From Candidatus Pacearchaeota archaeon (GTDB lineage Archaea; Nanobdellota; Nanobdellia; Pacearchaeales; GW2011-AR1), in the NCBI GenBank assembly GCA_023140635.1, contig JAGLLG010000018.1, positions 1 through 18,276 on the forward strand: DNA of 18,276 nucleotides, given 5' to 3'. The notes beneath the pieces were generated by a model. It ran no database searches. It was not told where the DNA came from and was given only the letters and a program-made list of their open reading frames with translations. Within the stretch, counting starts at the first letter, position 1. Every line of letters begins with the position of its first letter. The translations under genes and the position numbers were made by a program. Shown here piece by piece: positions 1 through 5,671 of this stretch.

Positions 1-23
1 GAAATCACCCAAACTTTTTCCAT
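1..23 (-). CDS. pyrH: UMP kinase (amino-acid kinase family), 5' end only, runs off the left edge
   Basis: Only seven codons and two bases are visible, reading leftward from ATG at 23 as MEKVWVI. They match, apart from one residue, the start of the longer copy at 1394-1495, which continues into the glycine-rich LGGS motif and the VPDEVD stretch typical of archaeal UMP kinases. That family phosphorylates UMP to UDP in pyrimidine synthesis. A TATA-like TTTATATA (45-52) is centred 25.5 nt before the start, as for other leaderless genes here. The identification depends on the second copy. Whether this copy is full length cannot be seen. Confidence 0.6.
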
Positions 24-52
24 AATTTAAAAGAGTAATTTGGATTTATATA
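1..52. repeat. Direct repeat copy 1: pyrH promoter and 5' end
   Basis: This 52-bp stretch recurs at 1473-1524 with 49 of 52 positions identical (differences at offsets 20, 26 and 42). It covers the pyrH TATA box, the region to the start codon and the first codons. Similarity stops abruptly after position 52. On the left it may continue beyond the window. Confidence 0.95.
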
Positions 53-110
53 TTTATTGAATCAATGATTTTAGAAACTCTAAAAAAACAAACCAATCCT
101 AATGCAAATA

Positions 111-118
111 TTTATAAA
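111..118 (+). promoter_or_regulatory. TATA box of the ATPase gene
   Basis: TTTATAAA is centred 24.5 nt before the ATG at 139, the spacing of an archaeal leaderless promoter. It lies just upstream of the TTG at 124 and so argues against that codon as the start. Confidence 0.6.
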
Positions 119-138
119 CTAACTTGCAGTATAATTTC

Positions 139-1386
139 ATGTTAAAAGACATACTAATCTTACAAAAACGAGAATTCCAAAAAAGAATAAACGAACCATA
201 CATAGATAGAAAAATAAATTTCAAAAAACTAAAAGCCCCATTAATTAAAATAATTGTTGGACCAAGAAGAGCTGGAAAATCATTTCTTGCCTTACATTTT
301 TTATCTGAATTAAACAATTTTGGCTATGTTAATTTCGACGATGAACGACTAATTGAACTTAAAGATTATGATTCATTAATAGAAACAATAAATTCAGTTT
401 ACAAAAACCCAAAAAATCTTTTGTTTGATGAAATTCAAAATTTAGAAAAATGGGAATTATTTGTAAATAGATTAGCCAGACAAGGATTTAATCTAATCAT
501 TACCGGAAGCAATTCAAAACTCTTATCAAAAGAACTAGCGACCCACCTAACTGGAAGACATTTTTTAATAAATCTTCTTCCTTTTTCTTTTAAAGAATAC
601 TTAGATTTTTTTGAAAAAGATTTGACAACAAATGAAATTAAAAATAAATTAGACAAATATGTTTTCGAAGGAGGATATCCCGAGCCAAAAATAAAAAAAA
701 TAGATAACAAGGATTATCTAATTAGTTTATTCGATTCAATAATCTATAAAGATATAGTTAGGAGATACGATATTAGAAATCCGAATAAAATTAATGATTT
801 AGCATATTATCTCATGTCAAACATTTCTAATGAATATTCTTTTAACTCCTTAAAAAAATTAACAAGTATAGAAAGCGTTCACACAGTTGAAAAATATTTA
901 GAATATTTAGAAGAAAGTTTTATCTTCTTCAGTGTAAAAAGATTTTCCTACAAGGTTAAAGAACAATTGTCCTCTATAAAAAAAATTTATTGTATAGATA
1001 ATGGTTTCATAAGTTCCAAATCATTTAAAGTTAGTCCAGATTATGGAAGACTCTACGAAAACCTTGTAGCAATTAAATTAAAGAAATTAGAACTAGATAA
1101 TGAAATTAGTTTTTATTATTGGAAAAACCAACAGCAACAGGAAGTTGATTTTGTTGTCAAAAAAGGTTGGAAAGTAAACAAATTAATTCAAGTTTGTTAT
1201 GATATTAATAATTTAAAAACAAAGCAACGAGAAGTTAGAGCCTTACTTAGTGCATCAAAAGAGTTGGACTGTAAAAATTTACTGATAATTACAAAAAACG
1301 ATGAGAAAGAGGAAAGTTTCGAATGGTTCGGAATTAAGAGAACAATAAAATTTGTTCCGCTATGGAAATGGTTGCTAGAAAAATAA
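139..1386 (+). CDS. AAA_14/DUF4143 family ATPase
   Basis: A 415-residue P-loop ATPase of the archaeal/bacterial AAA_14 plus DUF4143 type. Walker A is GPRRAGKS (residues 41-48) and Walker B is LLFDEIQ (94-100). The ITGSN sensor-like motif and the LTGR segment follow at about 121-140. The C-terminal half (about 195-395) has DUF4143 features, including the late YYWKNQQQQEVDFVV stretch, which resembles a PD-(D/E)xK nuclease-like core (E-V-D). The cellular role of the family is poorly known; many members are sporadically distributed and multi-copy. ATG 139 is preferred to TTG 124 because of the TATA spacing. The gene lies between two copies of the pyrH 5' end, so it was probably inserted or duplicated into place. 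No transposase or integrase is visible. Confidence 0.88.
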   Translation: MLKDILILQKREFQKRINEPYIDRKINFKKLKAPLIKIIVGPRRAGKSFLALHFLSELNNFGYVNFDDERLIELKDYDSLIETINSVYKNPKNLLFDEIQNLEKWELFVNRLARQGFNLIITGSNSKLLSKELATHLTGRHFLINLLPFSFKEYLDFFEKDLTTNEIKNKLDKYVFEGGYPEPKIKKIDNKDYLISLFDSIIYKDIVRRYDIRNPNKINDLAYYLMSNISNEYSFNSLKKLTSIESVHTVEKYLEYLEESFIFFSVKRFSYKVKEQLSSIKKIYCIDNGFISSKSFKVSPDYGRLYENLVAIKLKKLELDNEISFYYWKNQQQQEVDFVVKKGWKVNKLIQVCYDINNLKTKQREVRALLSASKELDCKNLLIITKNDEKEESFEWFGIKRTIKFVPLWKWLLEK

Positions 1387-1393
1387 AAAACAT

Positions 1394-1495
1394 TTAAGTT
1401 ACAATCCACCTCATAACTCTCGCAAAAAACCTCTCATCGACCTCATCGGGAACAATCCTCGAACCCCCTAAGGAAATCACCCAAACTTTTTTCAT
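1394..1495 (-). pseudogene. pyrH: Truncated second copy of the pyrH 5' end (33 codons)
   Basis: Reading leftward from ATG at 1495 gives 33 residues and a TAA stop. The start is MKKVWVISLGGS followed by RIVPDEVDERFF, matching the N-terminus of archaeal UMP kinases with the glycine-rich phosphate-binding LGGS. The next residues (ARVMRWIVT) do not look like the family, so true homology probably ends near residue 24, around position 1425. A full UMP kinase is about 220-240 residues. The TATA box TTTATATA (1517-1524) keeps the same 25.5-nt spacing as the left copy, so the fragment could still be transcribed. The sequence shows a broken copy; which copy is ancestral is inference. Confidence 0.72.
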
Positions 1496-1524
1496 AACTT
1501 AAAAGAGTAATTTAGATTTATATA
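1473..1524. repeat. Direct repeat copy 2: pyrH promoter and 5' end
   Basis: Second copy of the repeat at 1-52, 49 of 52 identical and in the same orientation. The two copies are offset by 1472 bp and enclose the ATPase gene. One difference changes the second codon from GAA to AAA. Confidence 0.95.
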
Positions 1525-1582
1525 GATTTTGGAATTAACGACATTGGAAAAGTTTTATAAACTTGGAAATCGGTAGAATGAT

Positions 1583-1900
1583 ATGGGGTGGAAAAATTTA
1601 CCAACATGGTTAAAAGGTGGGATTATTGGATTTGTTATTCCTATCTTTGTACTCATTTTAAGTTATTCCAATCCCCCTATCTGGATTCAAGGTTTATTAA
1701 TGCTATTAGCTACTTTGGTTCTTTTACCTGTATTGCCCTTTCTTCCCAGATTTCCCTATCTTTCGCAAGGGGAATGGTTTTGGGGATATTTGTCTGGAGT
1801 AATTCTGTGGACTTTAATCGGGATGTTAGTAGGATTTATCATCGATAAAAGAAGAAAAAGAAAACTCGAACAAGCGGAATCTGTCCAAAGGTCCAAATAA
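1583..1900 (+). CDS. Small integral membrane protein, three predicted helices
   Basis: A 105-residue hydrophobic protein of unknown function. Apparent transmembrane segments lie at about residues 10-30, 33-57 and 65-90, followed by a strongly basic tail beginning DKRRKRK. The positive tail suggests that the C-terminus is cytoplasmic. A TTTATAAA box (1554-1561) is centred 25.5 nt before the ATG, so the mRNA is probably leaderless. The gene points away from the truncated pyrH copy and both promoters lie in the 90 bp between them. No catalytic motif is visible. Confidence 0.75.
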   Translation: MGWKNLPTWLKGGIIGFVIPIFVLILSYSNPPIWIQGLLMLLATLVLLPVLPFLPRFPYLSQGEWFWGYLSGVILWTLIGMLVGFIIDKRRKRKLEQAESVQRSK

Positions 1901-1997
1901 ATTTTCCTAGATACTTCTACCAAAATCCAAACTAGCAAAGAGTCAATAAGATGAAAGTTTTTATAGTTAAAAATTTATAATATTATAAATTTCAAGG

Positions 1998-2249
1998 ATG
2001 GATAAGAAAATATTTAATGTAAGGGAATGTAGTACGCTAGACAAAATTGCTAGTGAAGAGATAATGGAAAGAGCTCGTGAAGCTGAGAAAGAAATTCAAA
2101 AAACGCATGAGCAGATTAGAAATTCAAGGCCAGAGCCATTACCATATTACACGACCATTTCAAGAGATACTATATCTGGCAAGATAGAGTATACGCTTTT
2201 CAAATTATTTGCACCAGATTTTACAGTGCGATATGTAAATAGACATTAG
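1998..2249 (+). CDS. Hypothetical 83-residue protein
   Basis: No recognised family. The first half (residues 8-45) is charged and predicted helical, with many Glu, Lys and Arg residues. The second half is richer in aromatic and beta-prone residues and ends in RYVNRH. A TATA-like TTTATAAT lies about 21 nt before the ATG, slightly close for a leaderless start. The 97 bp upstream to the membrane-protein gene hold only this promoter. Nothing indicates function. It may be a real small gene, but support is limited to promoter and length. Confidence 0.5.
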   Translation: MDKKIFNVRECSTLDKIASEEIMERAREAEKEIQKTHEQIRNSRPEPLPYYTTISRDTISGKIEYTLFKLFAPDFTVRYVNRH

Positions 2250-2348
2250 ATAATCAACAATCCTAAACACAGTTACAAGACCAAAAATATATTAATTAAA
2301 TTGATTTTTAATCATAATGAATAACTCCAAGAAGAGCAAGGGGATGGA

Positions 2349-2624
2349 ATGTTAACTTTTGATCCATTTGTTAATAGAAAGAAAATAAACTCGACCATAA
2401 ATATACTAACAAATCAAAGGAAAAATCTTCGTCATAAAATAGAAGGCGATGTAGAAAATTCTTTAAAAAAGAAGTTTCCATTCCAAGAAAAATATGAATT
2501 AATTTGTAAAAATCGGGTTGAAGAGATAAACAATTTGAAGGAGAGATTATATAACAAATATTTTACTCATTTAAACTTGACAATTAACCAACTTTCTTTT
2601 CTATATGAAGAGCTTAAATATTGA
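2349..2624 (+). CDS. Hypothetical 91-residue helical protein
   Basis: No recognised family. The protein is lysine-, asparagine- and glutamate-rich and probably almost entirely helical, with heptad-like stretches at residues 14-45 and 55-90. ATG 2349 is preceded by an AGGGG Shine-Dalgarno-like run (about 2339-2343). A TATA-like AATATATT (2286-2293) would put transcription start near 2315, giving a leader of about 30 nt. That leader contains a 12-codon upstream ORF starting at 2317 that overlaps this start. The gene converges on the DUF357 gene. Confidence 0.5.
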   Translation: MLTFDPFVNRKKINSTINILTNQRKNLRHKIEGDVENSLKKKFPFQEKYELICKNRVEEINNLKERLYNKYFTHLNLTINQLSFLYEELKY

Positions 2625-2657
2625 TGAGTTATGTAATAAAAACCTTTTATCTAAACA

Positions 2658-2939
2658 TCAACAAACCGTAAAAAGTCTATCATCCCCAACATCAAAAACC
2701 TTCAACCTCACCCCGCAATCCAACCAACCGTGCGCATAATTCAAAGCCGCAAAAGCATTCACCCAATCACCCTTCTCCTCGAAATGATGCGCATCCGAAA
2801 CATAATTCCCAACCATATCAATAATCTCCTTCGCCTCGACCTCTTTCCCCTCAAAAATATTCTTCTTCACCTCGGCAAACGCCTCCTCAGTCAAATCAAA
2901 ATACTTCTTCAGCTTCTCAACACTAATCTCGTTTTGCAT
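2658..2939 (-). CDS. DUF357 family protein
   Basis: A 93-residue protein closely fitting the archaeal DUF357 family. It has the conserved core of a NYVSDAHHF segment (residues 45-53), then EKGDWVNAFAALNYAHGWLD, and an ending around D-D-R-L-F-T-V. The family is helical and near-universal in some archaeal groups; its biochemical role is not established. A TTTAAATA box (minus strand, 2961-2968) is centred 25.5 nt before the start, inside the last codons of the preceding gene. The gene therefore probably has its own leaderless transcript, besides any read-through from the operon 24 nt upstream. Confidence 0.85.
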   Translation of the reverse strand: MQNEISVEKLKKYFDLTEEAFAEVKKNIFEGKEVEAKEIIDMVGNYVSDAHHFEEKGDWVNAFAALNYAHGWLDCGVRLKVFDVGDDRLFTVC

Positions 2940-2963
2940 ATTAGAATAAAACTTAAAAGTTAT

Positions 2964-3797
2964 TTAAACCTGTCTCTCAAGCAAGGAATAAGGGGTCTGC
3001 TTTCGAATCACAAACTTCGACCCAACCATCTCAGATATAATTGCATTGATAGAAAAATTATCAACAATCGCCCGGAACACACCCTCCAGTAATGGAATAT
3101 GTGCCACATCAGAAGCCTTCTGCAAAATCCCTTCAATCTCTACAGGATTCAAAGTTATCCTAGTAATCTGTCTCTGACCCGCCCTAATTATCATCAATGG
3201 TTTCCCAACCCCCTGACATTCAATCAAAGAAACTACAGGATCATTCAAGAGAGGAGTAATTCTCCCATAATCCTCGCTAAGATCTACATCTTTAGAAACA
3301 TTAAAAGCTGTAACCTGATGACTTGTAGGTTGTATCTGCTGAGGTGGTATTGGTTTTTGCCTATGGAGCACTTGTAATGGAATAACTTGTTTATGTTGGG
3401 GGACTGATATTATTGTAGAGGTTACTTGTTTCTTCAGAGGTAATAGTACTTTTGAAGGGGCTACTAATTTTTGCCTATGGAGCACTTGTAACGGACGAGG
3501 GGGTGGTGGAAGAACTGGTATCTTTTTCTTAGTAGGAATTTTGGATACTGGAATTTCGGGAGGAATTTCGACTACAGACTTACTTATCGGAACAACTATC
3601 TCTTTTACATAAGGGATTTCTTTCTCCTTCAAAGAAGAATGCATAACTTTTTCCGAAACCCTCGGCACCAAATCTGCATGAATAACCTGTTTTTCCTCAT
3701 AAGAAAAATTCTGTGACCGAATATTTTGAATTATTGTAAAAACAAATCTATTAATAAAAGGCTCCAACGCAATTACAGAAATATCTTCGGGATTCAT
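2964..3797 (-). CDS. Proline-rich linker protein with a secretion-ATPase N-domain-like C-terminus
   Basis: A 277-residue protein in three parts. Residues 1-58 form a helical N-domain. Residues about 65-170 are a low-complexity Pro/Lys/Gln/Val linker containing PLQVLHRQK twice (102-110 and 140-148). Residues about 174-277 form a compact domain with YGRITPLLNDPVVSLIE, a GVGKP turn and a final SKFVIRKQTPYSLLE. That pattern (L-x-P-L-L-x-D-P-x-V, then IRK near the end) recalls the domain preceding the motor in VirB11/FlaI/GspE-type secretion ATPases, but no Walker motifs follow. It overlaps the upstream gene by ATGA (3794-3797), so the two are translationally coupled and probably interact. The secretion link is inference. 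Confidence 0.8.
   Translation of the reverse strand: MNPEDISVIALEPFINRFVFTIIQNIRSQNFSYEEKQVIHADLVPRVSEKVMHSSLKEKEIPYVKEIVVPISKSVVEIPPEIPVSKIPTKKKIPVLPPPPRPLQVLHRQKLVAPSKVLLPLKKQVTSTIISVPQHKQVIPLQVLHRQKPIPPQQIQPTSHQVTAFNVSKDVDLSEDYGRITPLLNDPVVSLIECQGVGKPLMIIRAGQRQITRITLNPVEIEGILQKASDVAHIPLLEGVFRAIVDNFSINAIISEMVGSKFVIRKQTPYSLLERQV
3354..3377. repeat. Internal direct repeat, copy 1 (Pro-rich linker)
   Basis: An exact 24-bp match to 3468-3491, at an offset of 114 bp (38 codons). It encodes most of the second LQVLHRQK motif of the linker protein. Confidence 0.9.
3468..3491. repeat. Internal direct repeat, copy 2 (Pro-rich linker)
   Basis: Partner of 3354-3377. Identity at the DNA level, including third codon positions, indicates a recent in-frame duplication of linker sequence. 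Confidence 0.9.
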
Positions 3798-4225
3798 ATA
3801 CTTGGAAGCGGTTTAGGCCTTGAATGCGACATTTCAGGATAGCCAGATGTTTGCTCAACAGCCTCGGAACGATTCCTTAAACTTCCTTCCATTAAAATCA
3901 AACCCTTCGCGATAGTTTTATTTTGATCCAATAATGAATCGATCTTTTTCAACATAGAATCATCTTCTATCTTCCCACCAGAAATAAAACTCTTCGCAGA
4001 TTCTTCAAAAACCTGAAGTAGCTTCGTAATATTATCTGATAAAGACCCAAATTTAATAGAAAGATTTGTCATCGCATGTTGCAACCCTACAAAATTATCA
4101 ATCAAAAGTTCTTCACGCTCTTTAGCCGTCATTTTCTTCGCTGAAATCTTTTTTTCGACAACTTCCTCAAGATTCTCAGCATTAGTAACTTTCGTAACTG
4201 TCTTCTTTACCGCCCCTTTTACCAT
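3794..4225 (-). CDS. Coiled-coil-like hypothetical protein, first gene of an operon
   Basis: A 143-residue protein of unknown function. Residues 1-35 are Lys/Ala/Thr/Val-rich, like a basic tail. Residues about 36-120 form a probable long helical or coiled-coil core including FVGLQHAMTNLSIKFGSLS and the LLDQNKTIAKGLILME stretch. The last 25 residues are a Ser/Pro tail. It looks like a conserved DPANN protein, judged from memory of such sequences only. A TTTATAAA box (4247-4254) is centred 25.5 nt before the start, so the operon is probably leaderless. Its stop overlaps the next gene's ATG by 4 nt, which suggests a two-subunit complex with the linker protein. Confidence 0.78.
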   Translation of the reverse strand: MVKGAVKKTVTKVTNAENLEEVVEKKISAKKMTAKEREELLIDNFVGLQHAMTNLSIKFGSLSDNITKLLQVFEESAKSFISGGKIEDDSMLKKIDSLLDQNKTIAKGLILMEGSLRNRSEAVEQTSGYPEMSHSRPKPLPSI

Positions 4226-4271
4226 GACAAAACTAAGAGGGCTTTATTTATAAAAGTATTGGGAACATAAA

Positions 4272-4291
4272 ATGGGCGCAGGAGGAATCAA
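4272..4291. repeat. Displaced 20-bp copy of the tRNA-Trp 3' end
   Basis: Identical to 4375-4394, the part of the tRNA gene from the T loop through the T-stem 3' strand, acceptor 3' strand and discriminator plus one base. It lies 103 bp downstream of the tRNA copy on the tRNA's strand. The 83 bp between the two copies hold no ORF. It resembles the duplicated tRNA 3' end left by integrase-mediated insertion (an att site). Confidence 0.85.
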
Positions 4292-4374
4292 CTCGCAATT
4301 CACTCTAAAATTTTCCGATAACTTCATTAAGAAAATTCGAGCAAATTGTTCGCCCCCGCCAAGGCGTGTGTTGG

Positions 4375-4394
4375 ATGGGCGCAGGAGGAATCAA
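4375..4394. repeat. 20-bp direct repeat within the tRNA-Trp 3' end
   Basis: The tRNA-embedded partner of 4272-4291. All 20 bases are identical; the flanks differ on both sides. Confidence 0.85.
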
Positions 4395-4446
4395 ACCCCC
4401 GCCCCCCGGGCTGGAGCCGAGTAGACTATCATTATCCGATGCACCC
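4376..4446 (-). tRNA. tRNA-Trp (anticodon CCA), intronless
   Basis: The reverse strand folds into a complete 71-nt cloverleaf. The acceptor is GGGTGCA with TGCGCCC (one G-U pair) and the D stem is GGAT with GTCT (two wobble pairs). The anticodon stem is CTCGG with CCGGG, enclosing the loop CTCCAGC with anticodon CCA. The variable loop has 4 nt and the T stem is GGGGG with CCTCC. Discriminator A73 suits archaeal tRNA-Trp. The terminal CCA is not encoded, so the CCA-adding enzyme in this window is needed. Oddities: D loop AATGATA has A at position 19 and T loop TTTGATT has U at 56, replacing the normal G19-C56 pair by A19-U56; position 15-48 appears to be A-C. An AT-rich TATA-like region lies near 4479-4490. 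Confidence 0.85.
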
Positions 4447-4618
4447 TAAATAACCTAAGATAATCTACAACACTTCACTTTTAAATCTAATTAAAAAGAA
4501 AAATACTAGGAAAATTCTAAACCCTCACATTTGTTACTACGCTTAAGAAACGACAAATAGAAACATTTATAAACATTTAATTCTTATGTATTTTATCAAA
4601 ATATTGGAGACAAACAAA

Positions 4619-4900
4619 ATGGCAATAGAAAATTTAGAAAAAATAGAAAATCACAGTATATGTATGAAAATGGGACATGATATTAGATGTGACGATAGAG
4701 AAAACAAATATCTAAATAAAGATAGTGATAAAAGGAGAGTGGCTACTATAAGGATAGAGGGAGCAACAAATATAGCTAAAATAAACAGAGATGAATATTT
4801 CAATAGTCTAACTAATCCAGCCAAGAAAGAAAACTGTATTAATTGTGAATTTAACCCGAACAACTATAGAGAAAAGCTAGCCTTATATCAGAGTAGATAA
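4619..4900 (+). CDS. Hypothetical small protein with four cysteines
   Basis: A 93-residue protein of unknown family. It has cysteines in SIC and DIRC near residues 15-25 and in ENCINC near residue 73, an arrangement that could bind zinc or an iron-sulfur cluster but matches no family I recognise. ATG 4619 is chosen because GGAG (4606-4609) sits at Shine-Dalgarno distance and the TATA box (4566-4573) would start transcription near 4595. The in-frame ATG at 4586 lies too close to that TATA box. It stands alone between the tRNA and the convergent PIN gene. Confidence 0.55.
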   Translation: MAIENLEKIENHSICMKMGHDIRCDDRENKYLNKDSDKRRVATIRIEGATNIAKINRDEYFNSLTNPAKKENCINCEFNPNNYREKLALYQSR

Positions 4901-4918
4901 CAAGATACTAATAACTAC

Positions 4919-5671
4919 CTAAACCAATTTTTTCATCTCTTCAATCTCCACAGAAGAAATCGCGGCACCTTTAAACTTAACCCCATAAAGCAACGCATCA
5001 AGCAAGTCTTTACTTTTCTTAATAGGTATCAACCCTTTTTTATAAGCAACAAAAAGAAGTTCCGCCGAACGGATAAACTTAAAATTTTTCAACTCATCTA
5101 GCAACGGAAGCTCTGCCTTAAGAGAAGTATGCAATTTTTTCTCCATCATCTCCTTCAAATTTTGTGGCGCTTCCGTCAACATTCTTGTAGTTCTCTCATC
5201 AATAACAATCACACAGCGTGCCCCAGCTTTTTTATCAAGATTTGCGAGGGTACAGCGTGCCCCAGCCAATTTATTCGACTCAGCGAGGGTATTATCCGCC
5301 CCGCACAAATTAGAAAACGCAAGACACGCAGCCTCACCTTCATGAATAATCTTGATCTTCTCACCAGTTTGCACAGTTCTTAAAACTCCTCCTGTGACCT
5401 TCAAAACCCTCTTAATTTCCTTGTCTAACTTCTGATTCGGCACGATATCAGACGACATCTTAAAAACCCCTTTCTCAATCATATCCCTAACCTGAATCGC
5501 CTCGAGCTTATACTTCTTAATTTTCATTGGCCTGTCAACAACCTCATTTTTCACCTGAGGCGTCAAAATAAATTCTCCATCAAAATTCTCTTTTAACTTT
5601 TCAATCAAATACAACATCCCATTCATCGTCAAGGAAATTATTGGTCCTGCGTCGAAGATTAAGTATTTCAC
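4919..5671 (-). CDS. PIN-domain putative ribonuclease with an expanded 13-residue repeat
   Basis: A 250-residue protein with a PIN-like N-terminal core. FDAGPIISL gives the first acidic residue (D7), HEGEAACLAF carries the next acidic residues (E111/E113), and VIVIDERTTR carries D158. PIN enzymes are metal-dependent RNases. Between the EGEA helix and the IDERTTR strand two 13-residue repeats (128-140 and 141-153, each ending AGARC) extend a loop that should be short. The C-terminal part (about 195-250) is helical, with LLDALLYGVKFKG. The start is GTG (5669-5671), and GTGA overlaps the stop of the upstream NYN gene, so the two are coupled. The substrate is unknown. Confidence 0.82.
   Translation of the reverse strand: MKYLIFDAGPIISLTMNGMLYLIEKLKENFDGEFILTPQVKNEVVDRPMKIKKYKLEAIQVRDMIEKGVFKMSSDIVPNQKLDKEIKRVLKVTGGVLRTVQTGEKIKIIHEGEAACLAFSNLCGADNTLAESNKLAGARCTLANLDKKAGARCVIVIDERTTRMLTEAPQNLKEMMEKKLHTSLKAELPLLDELKNFKFIRSAELLFVAYKKGLIPIKKSKDLLDALLYGVKFKGAAISSVEIEEMKKLV
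5213..5290. repeat. In-frame 39-bp tandem repeat inside the PIN gene
   Basis: Two adjacent 39-bp units (5213-5251 and 5252-5290) share ACAGCGTGCCCCAGC at one end and GCGAGGGT at the other. A degenerate third unit follows (from 5291, with CCGCCCCGC). They encode TLANLDKKAGARC, TLAESNKLAGARC and the related CLAFSNLCGADN. The units add 13 residues each without breaking the frame. Confidence 0.85.

Larger units (their letters stand above)
4226..4585. other. 360-bp region without protein genes
   Basis: From left to right this region contains the promoter of the minus-strand operon, the displaced tRNA 3'-end copy and an 83-bp spacer. The spacer includes a near-palindrome around 4338-4352 (CGAGCAA-A-TTGTTCG). 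Then follow the tRNA-Trp gene, an AT-rich stretch with the likely tRNA promoter, and the TATA box TTTATAAA at 4566-4573. No further ORF is convincing. Confidence 0.7.

Noticed and set aside
124..138. TTG at 124 as start of the ATPase gene
   Set aside because: It adds five residues and lies only a few bases after the TATA box at 111-118; ATG 139 has the standard leaderless spacing.
124..1386. The ATPase as a transposase or integrase
   Set aside because: The motifs are those of AAA_14/DUF4143; there is no DDE, HUH, tyrosine or serine recombinase signature and no terminal inverted repeats were found at the unit's ends.
1588..1848. Overlapping 86-codon frame beginning with GTG within the small membrane-protein gene
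   Set aside because: It is a frame-shifted shadow of the three-helix membrane protein, which has the better promoter and start codon.
4272..4291. A second tRNA gene
   Set aside because: Only the 3' part of the tRNA is present; the upstream bases cannot form the T stem, anticodon arm or acceptor.
5213..5320. CRISPR-like array
   Set aside because: The units are directly tandem without spacers, only two are well matched, and they keep the reading frame of the PIN gene.
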